NCBI RefSeq assembly: GCF_000001735.4
Contig: NC_003076.8
Coordinates: 62,001-126,000 of the forward strand
DNA from: Arabidopsis thaliana
Lineage: Eukaryota; Streptophyta; Magnoliopsida; Brassicales; Brassicaceae
Length of the DNA: 64,000 nt
Direction: 5' to 3'
The notes under the pieces are model-generated. The model was given only the letters and a program-made list of their open reading frames with translations. It did not search any database and was not told the origin of the DNA. The stretch's first letter is position 1; every line of letters starts with the position of its first letter. Shown here in pieces: positions 22,554 to 33,380 of the stretch. The translations under genes and the position numbers were made by a program.

Positions 22554-23981
22554 ATGCCTTCTTGTTCGGTAACTGAAATTTCAAAATGTATCGTCTATCC
22601 GGAGAAGAAGTCCACCGTCTCCGATCTCCGTCTCTCCGTCTCCGACCTCCCTATGCTCTCATGTCATTACATTCAAAAAGGCGTCCTCCTCACCAGCCCT
22701 CCTCCTTCCTTCTCCTTCGACGACCTTGTCTCCTCTCTCCGCCGTTCTCTCTCCTCCACTCTTTCCCTCTTCCCTGCTTTAGCCGGCCGTTTCTCCACCA
22801 CTCCCGCCGGTCACATTTCCATTGTCTGCAACGACGCCGGAGTTGATTTCGTCGCCGCTTCCGCTAAACACGTCAAACTCTCTGATGTTCTCTTACCAGG
22901 TGAAGACGTTCCTCTGCTTTTCCGTGAGTTTTTCGTCTTCGAGCGTCTCGTTAGTTACAACGGTCATCATAAGCCTCTCGCCGCCGTTCAAGTGACGGAG
23001 CTCCACGACGGTGTCTTCATCGGATGTACCGTGAATCATTCCGTTACTGACGGAACTTCCTTCTGGCACTTCTTCAACACCTTTGCTGACGTCACTAGCG
23101 GTGCTTGTAAGATCAAACACCTTCCAGATTTCTCCCGCCACACCGTCTTCGATTCTCCGGTCGTTCTTCCAGTCCCTCCCGGTGGTCCACGTGTCACTTT
23201 CGACGCCGACCAACCTCTACGGGAGAGAATTTTTCATTTCAGCAGAGAGGCGATTACCAAACTGAAACAGAGGACGAATAACAGAGTTAACGGAATTGAG
23301 ACTGCCGTTAACGATGGAAGGAAATGTAACGGAGAGATTAACGGAAAAATAACAACCGTTTTGGATAGTTTTTTGAATAATAAGAAGAGTTATGATCGGA
23401 CGGCTGAGATTTCATCGTTCCAATCTCTCAGCGCTCAGCTATGGCGATCCGTTACACGAGCGAGGAATCTCGATCCGAGCAAGACGACGACGTTTCGAAT
23501 GGCGGTTAATTGCCGGCACCGGCTTGAGCCGAAGATGGATCCGTACTACTTCGGAAACGCGATACAGAGCATACCGACGTTGGCGTCTGCGGGAGATCTG
23601 CTAAGCAAAGATCTCAGGTGGTCCGCCGAACAGTTACACAGGAACGTGGTGGCGCACGACGACGCGACGGTCCGCCGTGGAATCGCCGCTTGGGAAAGCG
23701 ATCCGAGGCTGTTTCCTCTCGGAAATCCAGATGGAGCTTCGATCACGATGGGGAGCTCGCCGAGATTCCCAATGTACGACAATGATTTCGGATGGGGAAA
23801 ACCGTTAGCTGTGAGAAGCGGCGGAGCGAATAAATTCGACGGGAAGATCTCGGCGTTTCCCGGTAGAGAAGGAAACGGAAGCGTGGATCTGGAAGTAGTT
23901 CTGGCGCCGGAGACTATGACTGGGATTGAGAACGATGCTGAGTTTATGCAATACGTATCAGAAGTCACTTACGATTGTTGA
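22554..23981 (+). CDS. BAHD (HXXXD-type) acyl-CoA acyltransferase
   Basis: Cytosolic CoA-dependent acyltransferase that moves acyl groups from CoA thioesters to alcohol or amine acceptors in specialised metabolism. Intronless, 475 aa. The catalytic HSVTD motif lies at 162-166 and the structural DFGWGKP motif starts at about 411; length and spacing are normal for the family. The ATG at 22554 is the first in the frame and lies about 110 bp after a TATA box. Codons are GC-richer than the surroundings, as usual for an intronless coding exon. It fits AT5G01210. The substrate is unknown. Confidence 0.93.
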   Translation: MPSCSVTEISKCIVYPEKKSTVSDLRLSVSDLPMLSCHYIQKGVLLTSPPPSFSFDDLVSSLRRSLSSTLSLFPALAGRFSTTPAGHISIVCNDAGVDFVAASAKHVKLSDVLLPGEDVPLLFREFFVFERLVSYNGHHKPLAAVQVTELHDGVFIGCTVNHSVTDGTSFWHFFNTFADVTSGACKIKHLPDFSRHTVFDSPVVLPVPPGGPRVTFDADQPLRERIFHFSREAITKLKQRTNNRVNGIETAVNDGRKCNGEINGKITTVLDSFLNNKKSYDRTAEISSFQSLSAQLWRSVTRARNLDPSKTTTFRMAVNCRHRLEPKMDPYYFGNAIQSIPTLASAGDLLSKDLRWSAEQLHRNVVAHDDATVRRGIAAWESDPRLFPLGNPDGASITMGSSPRFPMYDNDFGWGKPLAVRSGGANKFDGKISAFPGREGNGSVDLEVVLAPETMTGIENDAEFMQYVSEVTYDC

Positions 23982-24906
23982 AAACGACGTAGTTTCTGAT
24001 ACAGAGGAAAAAAAAGCAAATATCTAAAGTGATAGAGGAACTTAATGGCATGGCACTTTGGACGGTTGAGATTTATCTATAAAGTTTTTAGATATTTCGA
24101 TCTGAGAGTTGTGAAGCGAACGACGTCTTATGAGTCAATCTACTGGTCTTAATGTGACAGTGTATTATTAATGTACAAAATCCCGTCTTTTTCAAGTTTT
24201 TCTTTCTAAATTAACAACTCTGTATTATCATTTTAGAAACTTTTATTTCTTGATTACTATAATTGACGTTTTAGAAATTAATAATTGACTTTGGAACTAT
24301 CTTAATACGATTATTTGGGGGCAAAAAAGTAGTAATGGGACCCAGCCCATGCTTGTAAGTTGTCCACTTGTAACAAAAGGCCCAAGTTTGTAGCGATTAA
24401 TGGGCCTATCGATAGGCTGGTGCGTCCTTGTGCTTCCAGCAACTAAGAACCGGCCTCGTACACGTTCCTCGAACAAAAAACAACAAACTAAAACAGAATT
24501 GACAACTTGTATAACGATCAAACCAACTAAACAGTTTGTGGGTGCATTTAATTTCTTTGTCCGAGCCTTAATAGTCACAAAAATAGCAAGAGAAACATAA
24601 ACTAATCTGCTAATCGTTTTTTTACAGAATAAAAAGAAAAGAAAAAAACAATAGAATAAAAACACAAAGTATATATCTAAAAAAAAACTAAAACCCTAAA
24701 GGCCAAAGTTCAAACCAGGTTTTAAACCTCCTATTAGACATAGACACACATATCTTACAATTTACAACATCAACCTTTCCATGAACATATATAAGCAATC
24801 CAAGTATAAGATAAACACCATTAATCAAACAGAGGATTTTCAGTAAATGAAACCATAGACTATCAAATCTTCACATTCCATACCAAATCCTCGTCCACTG
24901 CTTTTT
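23982..24906. other. Convergent 3' interval between the BAHD gene and SQD2
   Basis: 3' flanks of two tail-to-tail genes. Frames here on either strand are not convincing. Confidence 0.5.
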
Positions 24907-27885
24907 CTACACGTTACCTTCCGGTACTGGAAACAGTCGTTTAATCAACCAATTGATTGGTCCCAAAACATGAACTTTCTTTTTCCTCCAGAACCAAATC
25001 GCTGCACTGTACTGTTCATTGCGTATCTTTGTCGTTGCTGCTCTCCAATCATATTTCTCGGTCTCTTCTCTTGCCGCTTTTCCAATGATCTCTCTTGTTT
25101 CACGGTCGTGCAGTAAAGTTCTCAGTTTTGTCACGCAATCTTCAACATCTCCAGGGTTGAACAAAAATCCGGTTTTTCCCTCCTGATGAAAACATCAGAA
25201 TCAGAAAACCACAAGCTCAATATAGGTTGACCCATAAGAACAATCAATGCAAGATCATTTTGTGTACCAGTCTATGATTGAATAAAGTTTCAGTTCGGTT
25301 ACAGCTCGCTTATAAGAAAATTGGCAGAAATTGTTTTTTCAACCATTTCGGTTCGGTTGATATGCTCATCAATATGGTTTGGCAGTTAATTGTAATTCAG
25401 ATAATTCACTGACCTGATCTTCAGGGATTATATCAGGGATTCCACCGGCACGGGCCGCGACGACAGGAAGTCCTGAAGACATTGCTTCAAGAACCACAAG
25501 GCCAAGTGTCTCCGACTCTGATGGCATCACAAACACATCTCCACTTGCGTAAGCTTGTGAGAGTTCATCGCCTTGTAACGTTCCAGTGAAAACCGCTGGC
25601 ATTCCGGTAAACAACTTCTCAAGATCCTCTCTTTAAGAAAACGAAACAGATAAACAAAATTACAATGTTGTTGACTAGAAATCTTCAGATAACAATATGG
25701 CCAATCTTTAACAAAACTAGTACTTGTATGGTCCATCTCCAATGAAAGCAATCCGAGCTTCAGGTAATTTGTCCATTACACTGCACACAAATTTCTCAAT
25801 ATCAAAATTCGATACACCACTTAAAAGAAGTGAGTCCAGTTTATACAAAATTCTAACCTCTTTAAAAGCTCCAAACTCTTTTCTACGCCAATGCGACCTA
25901 CATGAATCACTAGTGGCTTTTCTGGTTCGCCATTACTGTTAATTACAAAATATTAAACATCAAGATTAGCGTGGAAAGTATCATTGTTTTTAATGCATAT
26001 AAAAGAAACGTATATTCTATTCTTGCCTCAGTCTTATACGCATTTCTTGAGAACGGAAACGGGGATTGAAGCTTTCTGAATCGACACCCTTATTCCAAAG
26101 TCGAAGTTGATTAGCTTCAATATATGAAAAAAAGAAGAAGAAAATGTAAGTTTTGAACAATCATAGAGCTTGTACAAAAATGTAATGTATGATCTTTCTT
26201 CACCTGCAGTTGCACCAGCTGCTATAAGATCTTTTCCAATGGCAGCAGAAGGAACTAATGTAAGATCAGCCGCTCTGTGAAGGAACCCTGATAAAAGCAT
26301 ATTCAAGTTTAGTTTCATATTATACATCACAATAAACCAGAAAAAGAAGAAGGAAATTTTGACATTTGAAAAGCGGGTTTTACATACTTATTATAGACCA
26401 CATTGGTTTTACCAACCAACTAAAAGTGTATCTTGGGATGTATCTGCACATCAACACAAGCTTAATCTTAGACAAAAATTTTTTTATAACAACATTGTGA
26501 AATGAGGCAGAAAAAGGTACTTACACAGGGACGTGTGTGTGGTAAGACATTACTATTGGTACAGATAGCATTTTTGCTATTGCCAGAGCACCAAAGACCT
26601 AAAAATTTTAGTCAGGGAAAAAAGAGAGTCAAGTTCTGGATTCTCTCCAGTTCACTGGTCTTGCTAATGTTTTAGTAATGTGAATTCTTGAGGGATTTAC
26701 CATAACTCCGGGAGATGAAGCGTGTATAATGTCAGGCTTAAACCGTGCAATTTCAGAGATGATTCTTGGACTAAGCGCAAGCGAGAGTGGAACCTTTTGG
26801 TAATAAGGACAAGGGAAGCTACAGAAGAGAAGAAGAAATTAGCGATATTACCAAATAGAGAACATCCAGTGAGTAAACTAAATGGTGCTACCTTCTTGAT
26901 CCAATGACTCTGGCTCCATAAAACTCTTCAGGAACACCTTCATGTGTCGTCACGACTATAACCTATGAAGCAAAAAAGTTATTAAAAAAAAAAAAAAAGG
27001 AACAGTTAACACTTGTCAAGTAATTCTAATTCTGGAAACAGTTACTTATGAGCTGACTGAAAAGATACTTAAGTTGAAGAATGAGATAGTAAAAGAAGAA
27101 ACCTCGTCTCCCATTTCACGGAGGTATCTAATGAAATTCTGGAATCTGTTTTTGTAGCCGGATACATAGCTGCAACAAAATCAAAGAGAGAATCACTTCC
27201 AATAATAACATGACATATAATAAAAGCTTTTGGTCAATGGATCGGTGATTCCGAGAATCTTGGGATATTCACAACTAAAATCTGACAACTTTGACTCAAA
27301 CAAATCCTGAATGTAATTGGTTTTAACGATCTACTATATAATTTGCTAAATTGGTGGTGTAGCAAATTCATACATTAGCGAGTATCTCTTCATAAAATAA
27401 ATGTAACGATCAAATCGAAAGAAAAAAACATTACAGGAAAAAGTCAACCAAGGAAAAAAATGAGTAGAATCTGTTTTCACAGAGACATTTCGTCGAACAC
27501 AAAACAAGCAAAAAAAGAACACTGTGAAGAAGACTTACGCAAAGGGAGAAGGCTCAACAAAGAGAGCAATTCTCCTAGGCTTAGAGAGCGACTCAGGATC
27601 GAGAAGCGGCGCATCAATCTCCGATTCGTCATCTTCTCTGACTTGAGTAATAGTCATATCGTTGGACCCAGAAACAGCTTCCTTTGTAATCACTCCACAG
27701 AAGCGGAGCTTGCTTTTCTTGCTAATGGGTAATCTCCGGTGACCAAACGAAAGAGGGGAATGAAGAACAAAAGAAGAAGACCTGGGAGGAGAACAAGAGG
27801 TTGCAGAGGAAGAAGAACAAGTGTTAGTCGTGCTAGGAAGCAAATGAGGAGGTATAGAGAGATTTATAGAAGAAAGAGTCGTCAT
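24907..27885 (-). CDS. SQD2: UDP-sulfoquinovose:diacylglycerol sulfoquinovosyltransferase
   Basis: Last enzyme of plant sulfolipid synthesis; it makes SQDG at the chloroplast envelope and lets cells replace phospholipid under phosphate starvation. Twelve exons (27885-27539, 27169-27103, 26962-26892, 26818-26701, 26598-26525, 26443-26388, 26287-26204, 26114-26027, 25935-25858, 25780-25724, 25630-25414, 25182-24907) give 510 aa. The first about 80 residues are Ser-rich, transit-peptide-like. A GT4 glycosyltransferase fold follows, with [15 protein letters not shown] (the E-X7-E nucleotide-sugar motif) in exon 11. Intron 8 uses a GC donor (26026-26025). Three P1BS motifs lie upstream. Fits AT5G01220. 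Confidence 0.96.
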
Positions 27886-28013
27886 GACTCCTTTTTATTT
27901 TGACAGAGAAGCTTAAATTAATAATTATATATTTGTGAGGATTTGGGTGTCGTCGTCGTTATAATCGGATTTTTAACAACCGTCAGAGAGAATCTGAAGA
28001 AGACGAAAGAGAG

Positions 28014-28457
28014 GTATATCCTCTTTGTGAGGCAGAGACAGATAAGCATCCTAATACTCGTTTTAGCATATGCTAAAATTTATCTTTTATTAATATTACA
28101 GAAGTTATAGAAAAATCGTTGTTGTTATAATGGTTTATGCATACATTAGGGGTTTAAACACTTGAGAAAACAATTACTACAAAAAAAAAAAAAACACAAT
28201 CACAATAACGTACTCCTGACAAAAAAAAATTGACTTTGTAATTATTTGGTCAAAATACTTTTCGTTACGTATCATATCATTAGCCGCGCTAATTACTTGT
28301 AGATCGATATAACATAAAACTCAAATAATTACGCCAAGACAACCTTATATATATTCTTTATATATATTTATATAATAATTTTTTTTATATTGCTTATAAA
28401 TACAACCAAAAAAAGAGAAAGAAATGTGGAATCGGAAATCTATTCCAATGAATATTC
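28014..28457 (-). promoter_or_regulatory. Three P1BS (PHR1-binding) motifs upstream of SQD2
   Basis: GNATATNC matches: GTATATCC at 28014-28021, GCATATGC at 28066-28073 and GAATATTC at 28450-28457, i.e. 129-572 bp before the SQD2 ATG. PHR1 binding to P1BS drives phosphate-starvation genes, and SQD2 is a known member of that response. Motifs are seen; function here is inferred. Confidence 0.65.
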
Positions 28458-29919
28458 GCTTCACATAATTATAAAGCATCTTGTCTTATATTATACAACA
28501 CAACACAACATATAAACTGCTTGGCTGTCCCATATGCATATCATTGCATGTGAAAGATCTAACTTCATTTTCTCGATTACCAATATTTTATGGTTTTTAA
28601 TCTTTCTAAAGTTAGAACGCAACATACAAACGTAGTGTGTTCCTCGGAGAATTCAAATCTTACATAATTTACTCAATGCCAACATGATTGCTTTCAATAT
28701 TTCTCTTGGTTTATTTGATTGTTTCGACTTTTCTAATAGAAAATCTCAAGACATGATGATGCAAAAATCTATTACACTAAATGCCTTATATGGGCCCATA
28801 TATGAATGGATCCTAATCGGGCTAAGTTTTCTTTGTTCCTTCGGCCCAAAGATGACGAGGTACACAAAATATATGGACTATGACATTCGTCTCAATTGAG
28901 ATTAATGTACTTCAAATGAAACTTCCAAACAAATAATTGAGATGAACTTAACCTGAGTTATTTGGATTGGTTAGAAAATTGTTTAACTGTTATTACATCT
29001 AATGTTGAACTAAAGTGATATTGATAAGTCTCTCTATATTCAAACTTCTCATTCAAATTTTCTTGTTTGACATAATCAAACTTCTATATAGTGTCTTAGT
29101 ATATATCAGAGCCGGCCCAATAAATTATTGGACCTTGTGCTATGCTCCAAATTTCTTTACCTAAAACTCTAAATATTTAAAAACTAAATCCTATTTTGCA
29201 ATTATTTGAAAATTTGGACCCTAAAATATAAAGAAAAAACTGAATAAAGAAGTGAAACCCGGTGCACTAGCACACTCAGCACCTCCCAAGAGCCGGGCCT
29301 GATATATATCTCAAAACTTCTCTATATATATGCCTATGTTTACACATAAAGTATTATAATGAATGGGGAACATTGGGGGTAGGACCCCTAATATTTCACC
29401 TAAAAAAACAAAGCTCTCACAACAGTGACAAGAAGAGAATCAACCTTTTTTTTTTTTTTGTCTTATTGATTTATTTCATCATACATATGAGAATTTATCT
29501 ACCTAATTACTTATATTGTTATTGTTGAATCTTCGACTTCAAACCTAGATTTATTCCAAGTACTCAATTTACTCTTTTACTTCAAACCTTTTTCCTTGTC
29601 TTTTCTTTTGACTATAATTTTGGTTTTACAAATCGCATCATCTTCGTAGAAATTCTACAAGCTATAATGGAAAAAAATCAAGAATCAATTAAACAAATCT
29701 AGATATTGGAAACCATTTCATATCAATTGGTTAAATAACTTACGTGTAGTTGTACATGTATAAACAAGTAACTTGTTCAAATTTCCTTCCTTAATAAAAT
29801 TCCTCCCCAAACATTATACATGACTTGCCCCCATAAATAAATCTTCAAAATCCCTCACGTCTCCATTTTGTTTCTCTTTTTCTCTCTGTCTCTCTCTCGA
29901 TAAAGTTTCAGACAAGAAT
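28458..29919. other. Intergenic between SQD2 and the Josephin-like gene
   Basis: AT-rich divergent promoter region. It contains a small hAT-like element (listed separately). A 71-codon frame at 28684-28899 has no coding character. CT-rich leader sequence precedes 29920. Confidence 0.5.
29107..29301. mobile_element. Small hAT-like MITE (195 bp)
   Basis: Imperfect terminal inverted repeats (CAGAGCCGGCCC at left, complement of GAGCCGGGCCTG at right, 9 of 12 matching) are flanked by GTATATAT and ATATATAT, an 8-bp duplication matching at 7 of 8 positions. It has no coding capacity. The 8-bp duplication and CAG ends point to the hAT superfamily, but the flanks are AT-repeat-like, which weakens the duplication argument. 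Confidence 0.5.
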
Positions 29920-30324
29920 ATGTCTCGAAGAGCATCCAAAAGAGTACGCTTTAGTCCGGACCCAGAAGCAAACGACGAACTGATCTTCCCAACACACAGC
30001 TCATCACGGCATGGTCGCAGGAGGGTCGTTGTTGGAATATTCAGTTTCAGCTTCAGTGACTCGCCGGCAACGACGAAGAGATTACTCCGCAGTATTGGAG
30101 ACAGAGTTGGCAAAACGTTTCGTTATATATCATTCGGCAGGATGAACACCAAAACGACACCGTCATCTTCCAGTAACGTTTCTTCGTCTCTTTATTTGAT
30201 GAAGTCAAAGTCTCTAAACGGATCAGAGTCTCACCGTGCAGAAGCCATTGAGGACTGCATTGAGTTCTTAAACTCTTGCTCTTCTTTGTCGAGATCAAAC
30301 TCGATCTCTACCTGGTCTCGCTAA
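29920..30324 (+). CDS. Small basic Josephin-like protein
   Basis: 134 aa, single exon. It starts MSRRASKRVRFSPDPE, a conserved-looking basic opening, has a central basic stretch (GRRRVVVGIFSFSFS) and a Ser-rich C-terminus with an acidic helix (EAIEDCIEFLNS). From gene order I match it to AT5G01225, annotated as Josephin-like. That label should not be read as deubiquitinase activity, because the protein is too short for a Josephin domain and no catalytic Cys-His pair is evident. Function unknown. It is transcribed toward the tail of the next gene. Confidence 0.75.
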   Translation: MSRRASKRVRFSPDPEANDELIFPTHSSSRHGRRRVVVGIFSFSFSDSPATTKRLLRSIGDRVGKTFRYISFGRMNTKTTPSSSSNVSSSLYLMKSKSLNGSESHRAEAIEDCIEFLNSCSSLSRSNSISTWSR

Positions 30325-30788
30325 ACGATTTTTATTGTTTCCTTTGTAATGTAAAAGAGTTGACACTGAGAGTTGCATAGGTGATCAGTTGATTAAAGTC
30401 TTATGTTTATCGATTCAATTATTCAACTAGCTAGTGACTACTAAAAGTTATAATTCCTCAAATCTTAATCCATTTTTTTTTTTCAAGTTTCGTTACAAAC
30501 TAAAAACGAAAAACGAAGTGGGCCAATTTAGAATTCAAAAAGAAGGGTCGAAATCAAAGGACCATAAGACTGAAAAAGCTTCTTCTTTTGTTGACCCAAT
30601 ATTTGATTTCTTCCTAGCAGTATTAAACAAAAGTAATAATATAATCTCTTATTCTATAAAAAATATAACCTCATCATAACAAAAACATTAAGCGTTATAG
30701 AAATTGTAGGTCCCTGAATATATCATTACGACAGGCTACAGAATCCAATGAAAAGTTTGTTCCTTTTTCTTTTTTGGTATCACCTTCT
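30325..30788. other. Convergent 3' interval
   Basis: 3' flanks of the Josephin-like gene and the FtsJ methyltransferase, AT-rich. Nothing else seen. Confidence 0.5.
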
Positions 30789-33380
30789 TCAAGAGTTGAA
30801 GCTTTGTGCTGAAGCTTTCTTGAGCTCAAGAGCTCGTTTATAAGGCGGTGCGATCGGAGGTTGAATCGGGTCCAAACTCTGGTATGATGATCCATCTGCT
30901 TCTCTAGGGAGTGGGTAAGACCGGTCTGAGTCATAACCGGTTAAGTCACCACATGCCAAGAATGGTATATAAACTTTGTTGGGTCCTTCAAGCCAACCAC
31001 TACTGCAATCTGCAGAGTACCAAGAAAATACAAAATCTCAAGCACAATAATAACGCAAAAAAAAAAAGAGGTTAAAATATTCTCTTTCTGAATCTGACAT
31101 AATAATACTTAAGAAGATTTCTTTGTCTTGCCCAAAAGGTTAACTTCACATGAAGAGAGAGCATTTTTTAGGTGAGAGTTAGGTTGAGGAAGAGTAAATT
31201 GAAAGTGTACTACTCAACAATGCATAAGTTAGTTGTGTCTAACTAGAAGAGCTTCAGAATTTTGAAGCTGAAGCCAAGAGATTTTTACCGAGATCGCTTC
31301 CACCTGAAGGGCTTCCGACTTTCTCCAAGAGACGATGCAGATCTCTCGGGTTAAATCCTTCTGGCGGAGAGTAATTCTCGCAGACTGCAAAAGCCTCTAT
31401 AGAAACAGAGTGGAGAACATGTAATCAGAATCTCTTTTAAAAAGCAACATTTACGTCTTTGATGATTAAACCTTGAGTAAGCAAATCATATTTGCACATG
31501 TGAAAGTTCTATTCTTTTACCTATACTTGAATTGCGGCTGCTTTTCGGTTTCGCAAAAGTTACGGTTGGGAAAAACAATTTCAGCTACAAATAAAAGGAA
31601 ATAAACTTATCAGTAAAAACAACAGTTAATTTCATCAGCAAAACATCTAAACTTACTTGACAGTAGAGAGTACTGAGTAGAGACTTGTATCTAACTTGAC
31701 AGTAAATTTCATGAGCACAACATGTAAACTTACTTGACAGTACAAGAGACTTGTATCTTTTCCACGGAATATCTTTGCAATAAATTTTCCACCTTCTTTA
31801 AGAATATGAGTTACAATCGTTAATCCCTGGAAAAAAAACGGATTGTTTGTTATTGTCATTATTCATGAAAATATGCTTCAAATTAGTGCTAAATTTTGTT
31901 CAAACATGACATATCGATCATGTATATACATAGATATAAGAAACTTACTGCTAGTATGAGTTGGGACTGGACAAATTCATCCATGTCATGCAAACCAGTA
32001 ACTGCAAACCAAATTGTAAAAGGCGTTTTTTATAGCATAACGTATATATTGAACGGCGAGACAGACACTTTATCTACTGTTTTACCATCTGGAGCACCAT
32101 CACAGACAACCAGGTCCGCTTTGCAGCCGTCAAAGTGTCTAATGACCTTGAAAAAAAACACCGGAAAAGGTAAGCCATGGAAACAAACACAAACTTGAAG
32201 CATAATTAAAGAGGAAGAAAGAGATGTAGAAAAATTTATGAGATAGGAGTCGAGAAATTTTACCACTTCAGCAGTCCGAGCATTAGTTATGTCCCCTTGA
32301 ACCTGGATGACACCTTCAATTGGAGCCATAGGCTGCAAATCGATGGCTACTATAAGAGGAAGATCCCCATCTCTGCATAGTGTTTCAACAGTAACAAATC
32401 AGTTCAACCTTGTCAAATAGTGGATTACTAACTAGCAGATTAAAACAACTAAAGAAAAACGATGGTGGAAGAGAAACTTACTTTGACTCAGCTGAGGACT
32501 TTGCAGGAAGATATAATTGACGACTCAAGACCTACAAATGCAGTGCACTGATAAAATTCAAAACGTGTTTCTCTTTAACTTTTCCACTGGGAACCGAGGA
32601 TCAACCAAACAAAGAACTTCAGAGATTAATTTTACAGCATCCCTGCTCTCTCAACTCAATTTCCCAATGCTTATCATCTTCTGTTTACCATATTTAACTC
32701 CTCCCACTCTACATTAAACAAGCTAAGTTTTGTCGGTTAGCTAACTGAGATTGCAACTCAACTATAATCCTATACAAAAAGATCCACACAGTTATGAAAT
32801 ATAGCCTGAAAATCTAAAAGATGGGATCTAGTTCCAGCTATAGACTTTTTAAACGGATTCTTCTTTCTTCTATGAGAGATCTACTAAGTGACTAAGCCAA
32901 TTTACATTGTGCAGAATGTGAGTAGTAACAACCTAGGATCACCATACCTGACTCCAGCTACCAGGTGCAGCACATAAATCTACGACCCTCTTCACACCTG
33001 CATATAATTAAGACAAAGTCGGTGAGTTATACGTCTATCAAAAGTATTGCATTCATTCAATTAAGCAGGTTTTTGGACTCATGTCCCGTGATTAGGCTTG
33101 AGTCTGTGAATGAGGGTTCATATGAGAGATAAGATTAAGGATTCAAGAGACCACCTTCAAAAATATTAAATTCTTCATCAATCTGAAGAAGCTTAAAAGC
33201 ACTTCTTGCACGCCATCCTTCTTCTTTAGCTTTACGATAATAGATATCCTGCAACCAATTGGTGGAGGAACAGTTAAGAACTCACGAGTATAATTCTGAG
33301 AAATGCGCACCTTTTACATAAAGCTCTAAGAACCTCATTCAAGGCATACATACCCTTTTGTCTCGAGAAGCTTTTCCCAT
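30789..33380 (-). CDS. FtsJ/TRM7-type tRNA 2'-O-ribose methyltransferase
   Basis: SAM-dependent enzyme of the RrmJ/FtsJ family; Trm7 members methylate the tRNA anticodon loop (positions 32/34) with partner proteins. Eleven exons (33380-33354, 33248-33155, 32997-32948, 32531-32482, 32372-32264, 32146-32086, 32001-31949, 31826-31734, 31584-31521, 31396-31289, 31009-30789) give 309 aa. The catalytic K-D-K-E set is visible as K28, D126 (CDGAPD), K166 (GGKFIAKIF) and E201 (SSIEAF). The SAM-binding motif is [13 protein letters not shown]. Upstream, TGGGCT at 33746 and GGCCCA at 33782 are site II motifs, common in translation-related genes. Fits AT5G01230. The region of the exon 8 donor is tandemly duplicated. 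Confidence 0.94.
31624..31758 (-). repeat. Tandem duplication of the exon 8/intron 8 boundary in the TRM7-like gene
   Basis: Copies at 31624-31692 and 31701-31758 share ACTTACTTGACAGTA and AGACTTGTATCT blocks. The upstream copy in transcript order (31758-31701) contains the real donor at 31733; the second carries an intact-looking GTAAGTTTA donor at 31656. Confidence 0.8.

Noticed and set aside
22893..23213. Antisense frames within the BAHD gene.
   Set aside because: GC-rich coding sequence of the sense gene opens the opposite frames; none has a domain.
24297..24665. 122-codon minus-strand frame between the BAHD gene and SQD2.
   Set aside because: It lies in convergent 3' sequence, is composed of Phe/Leu/Arg low-complexity sequence from poly-A/T tracts, and has no conserved motif.
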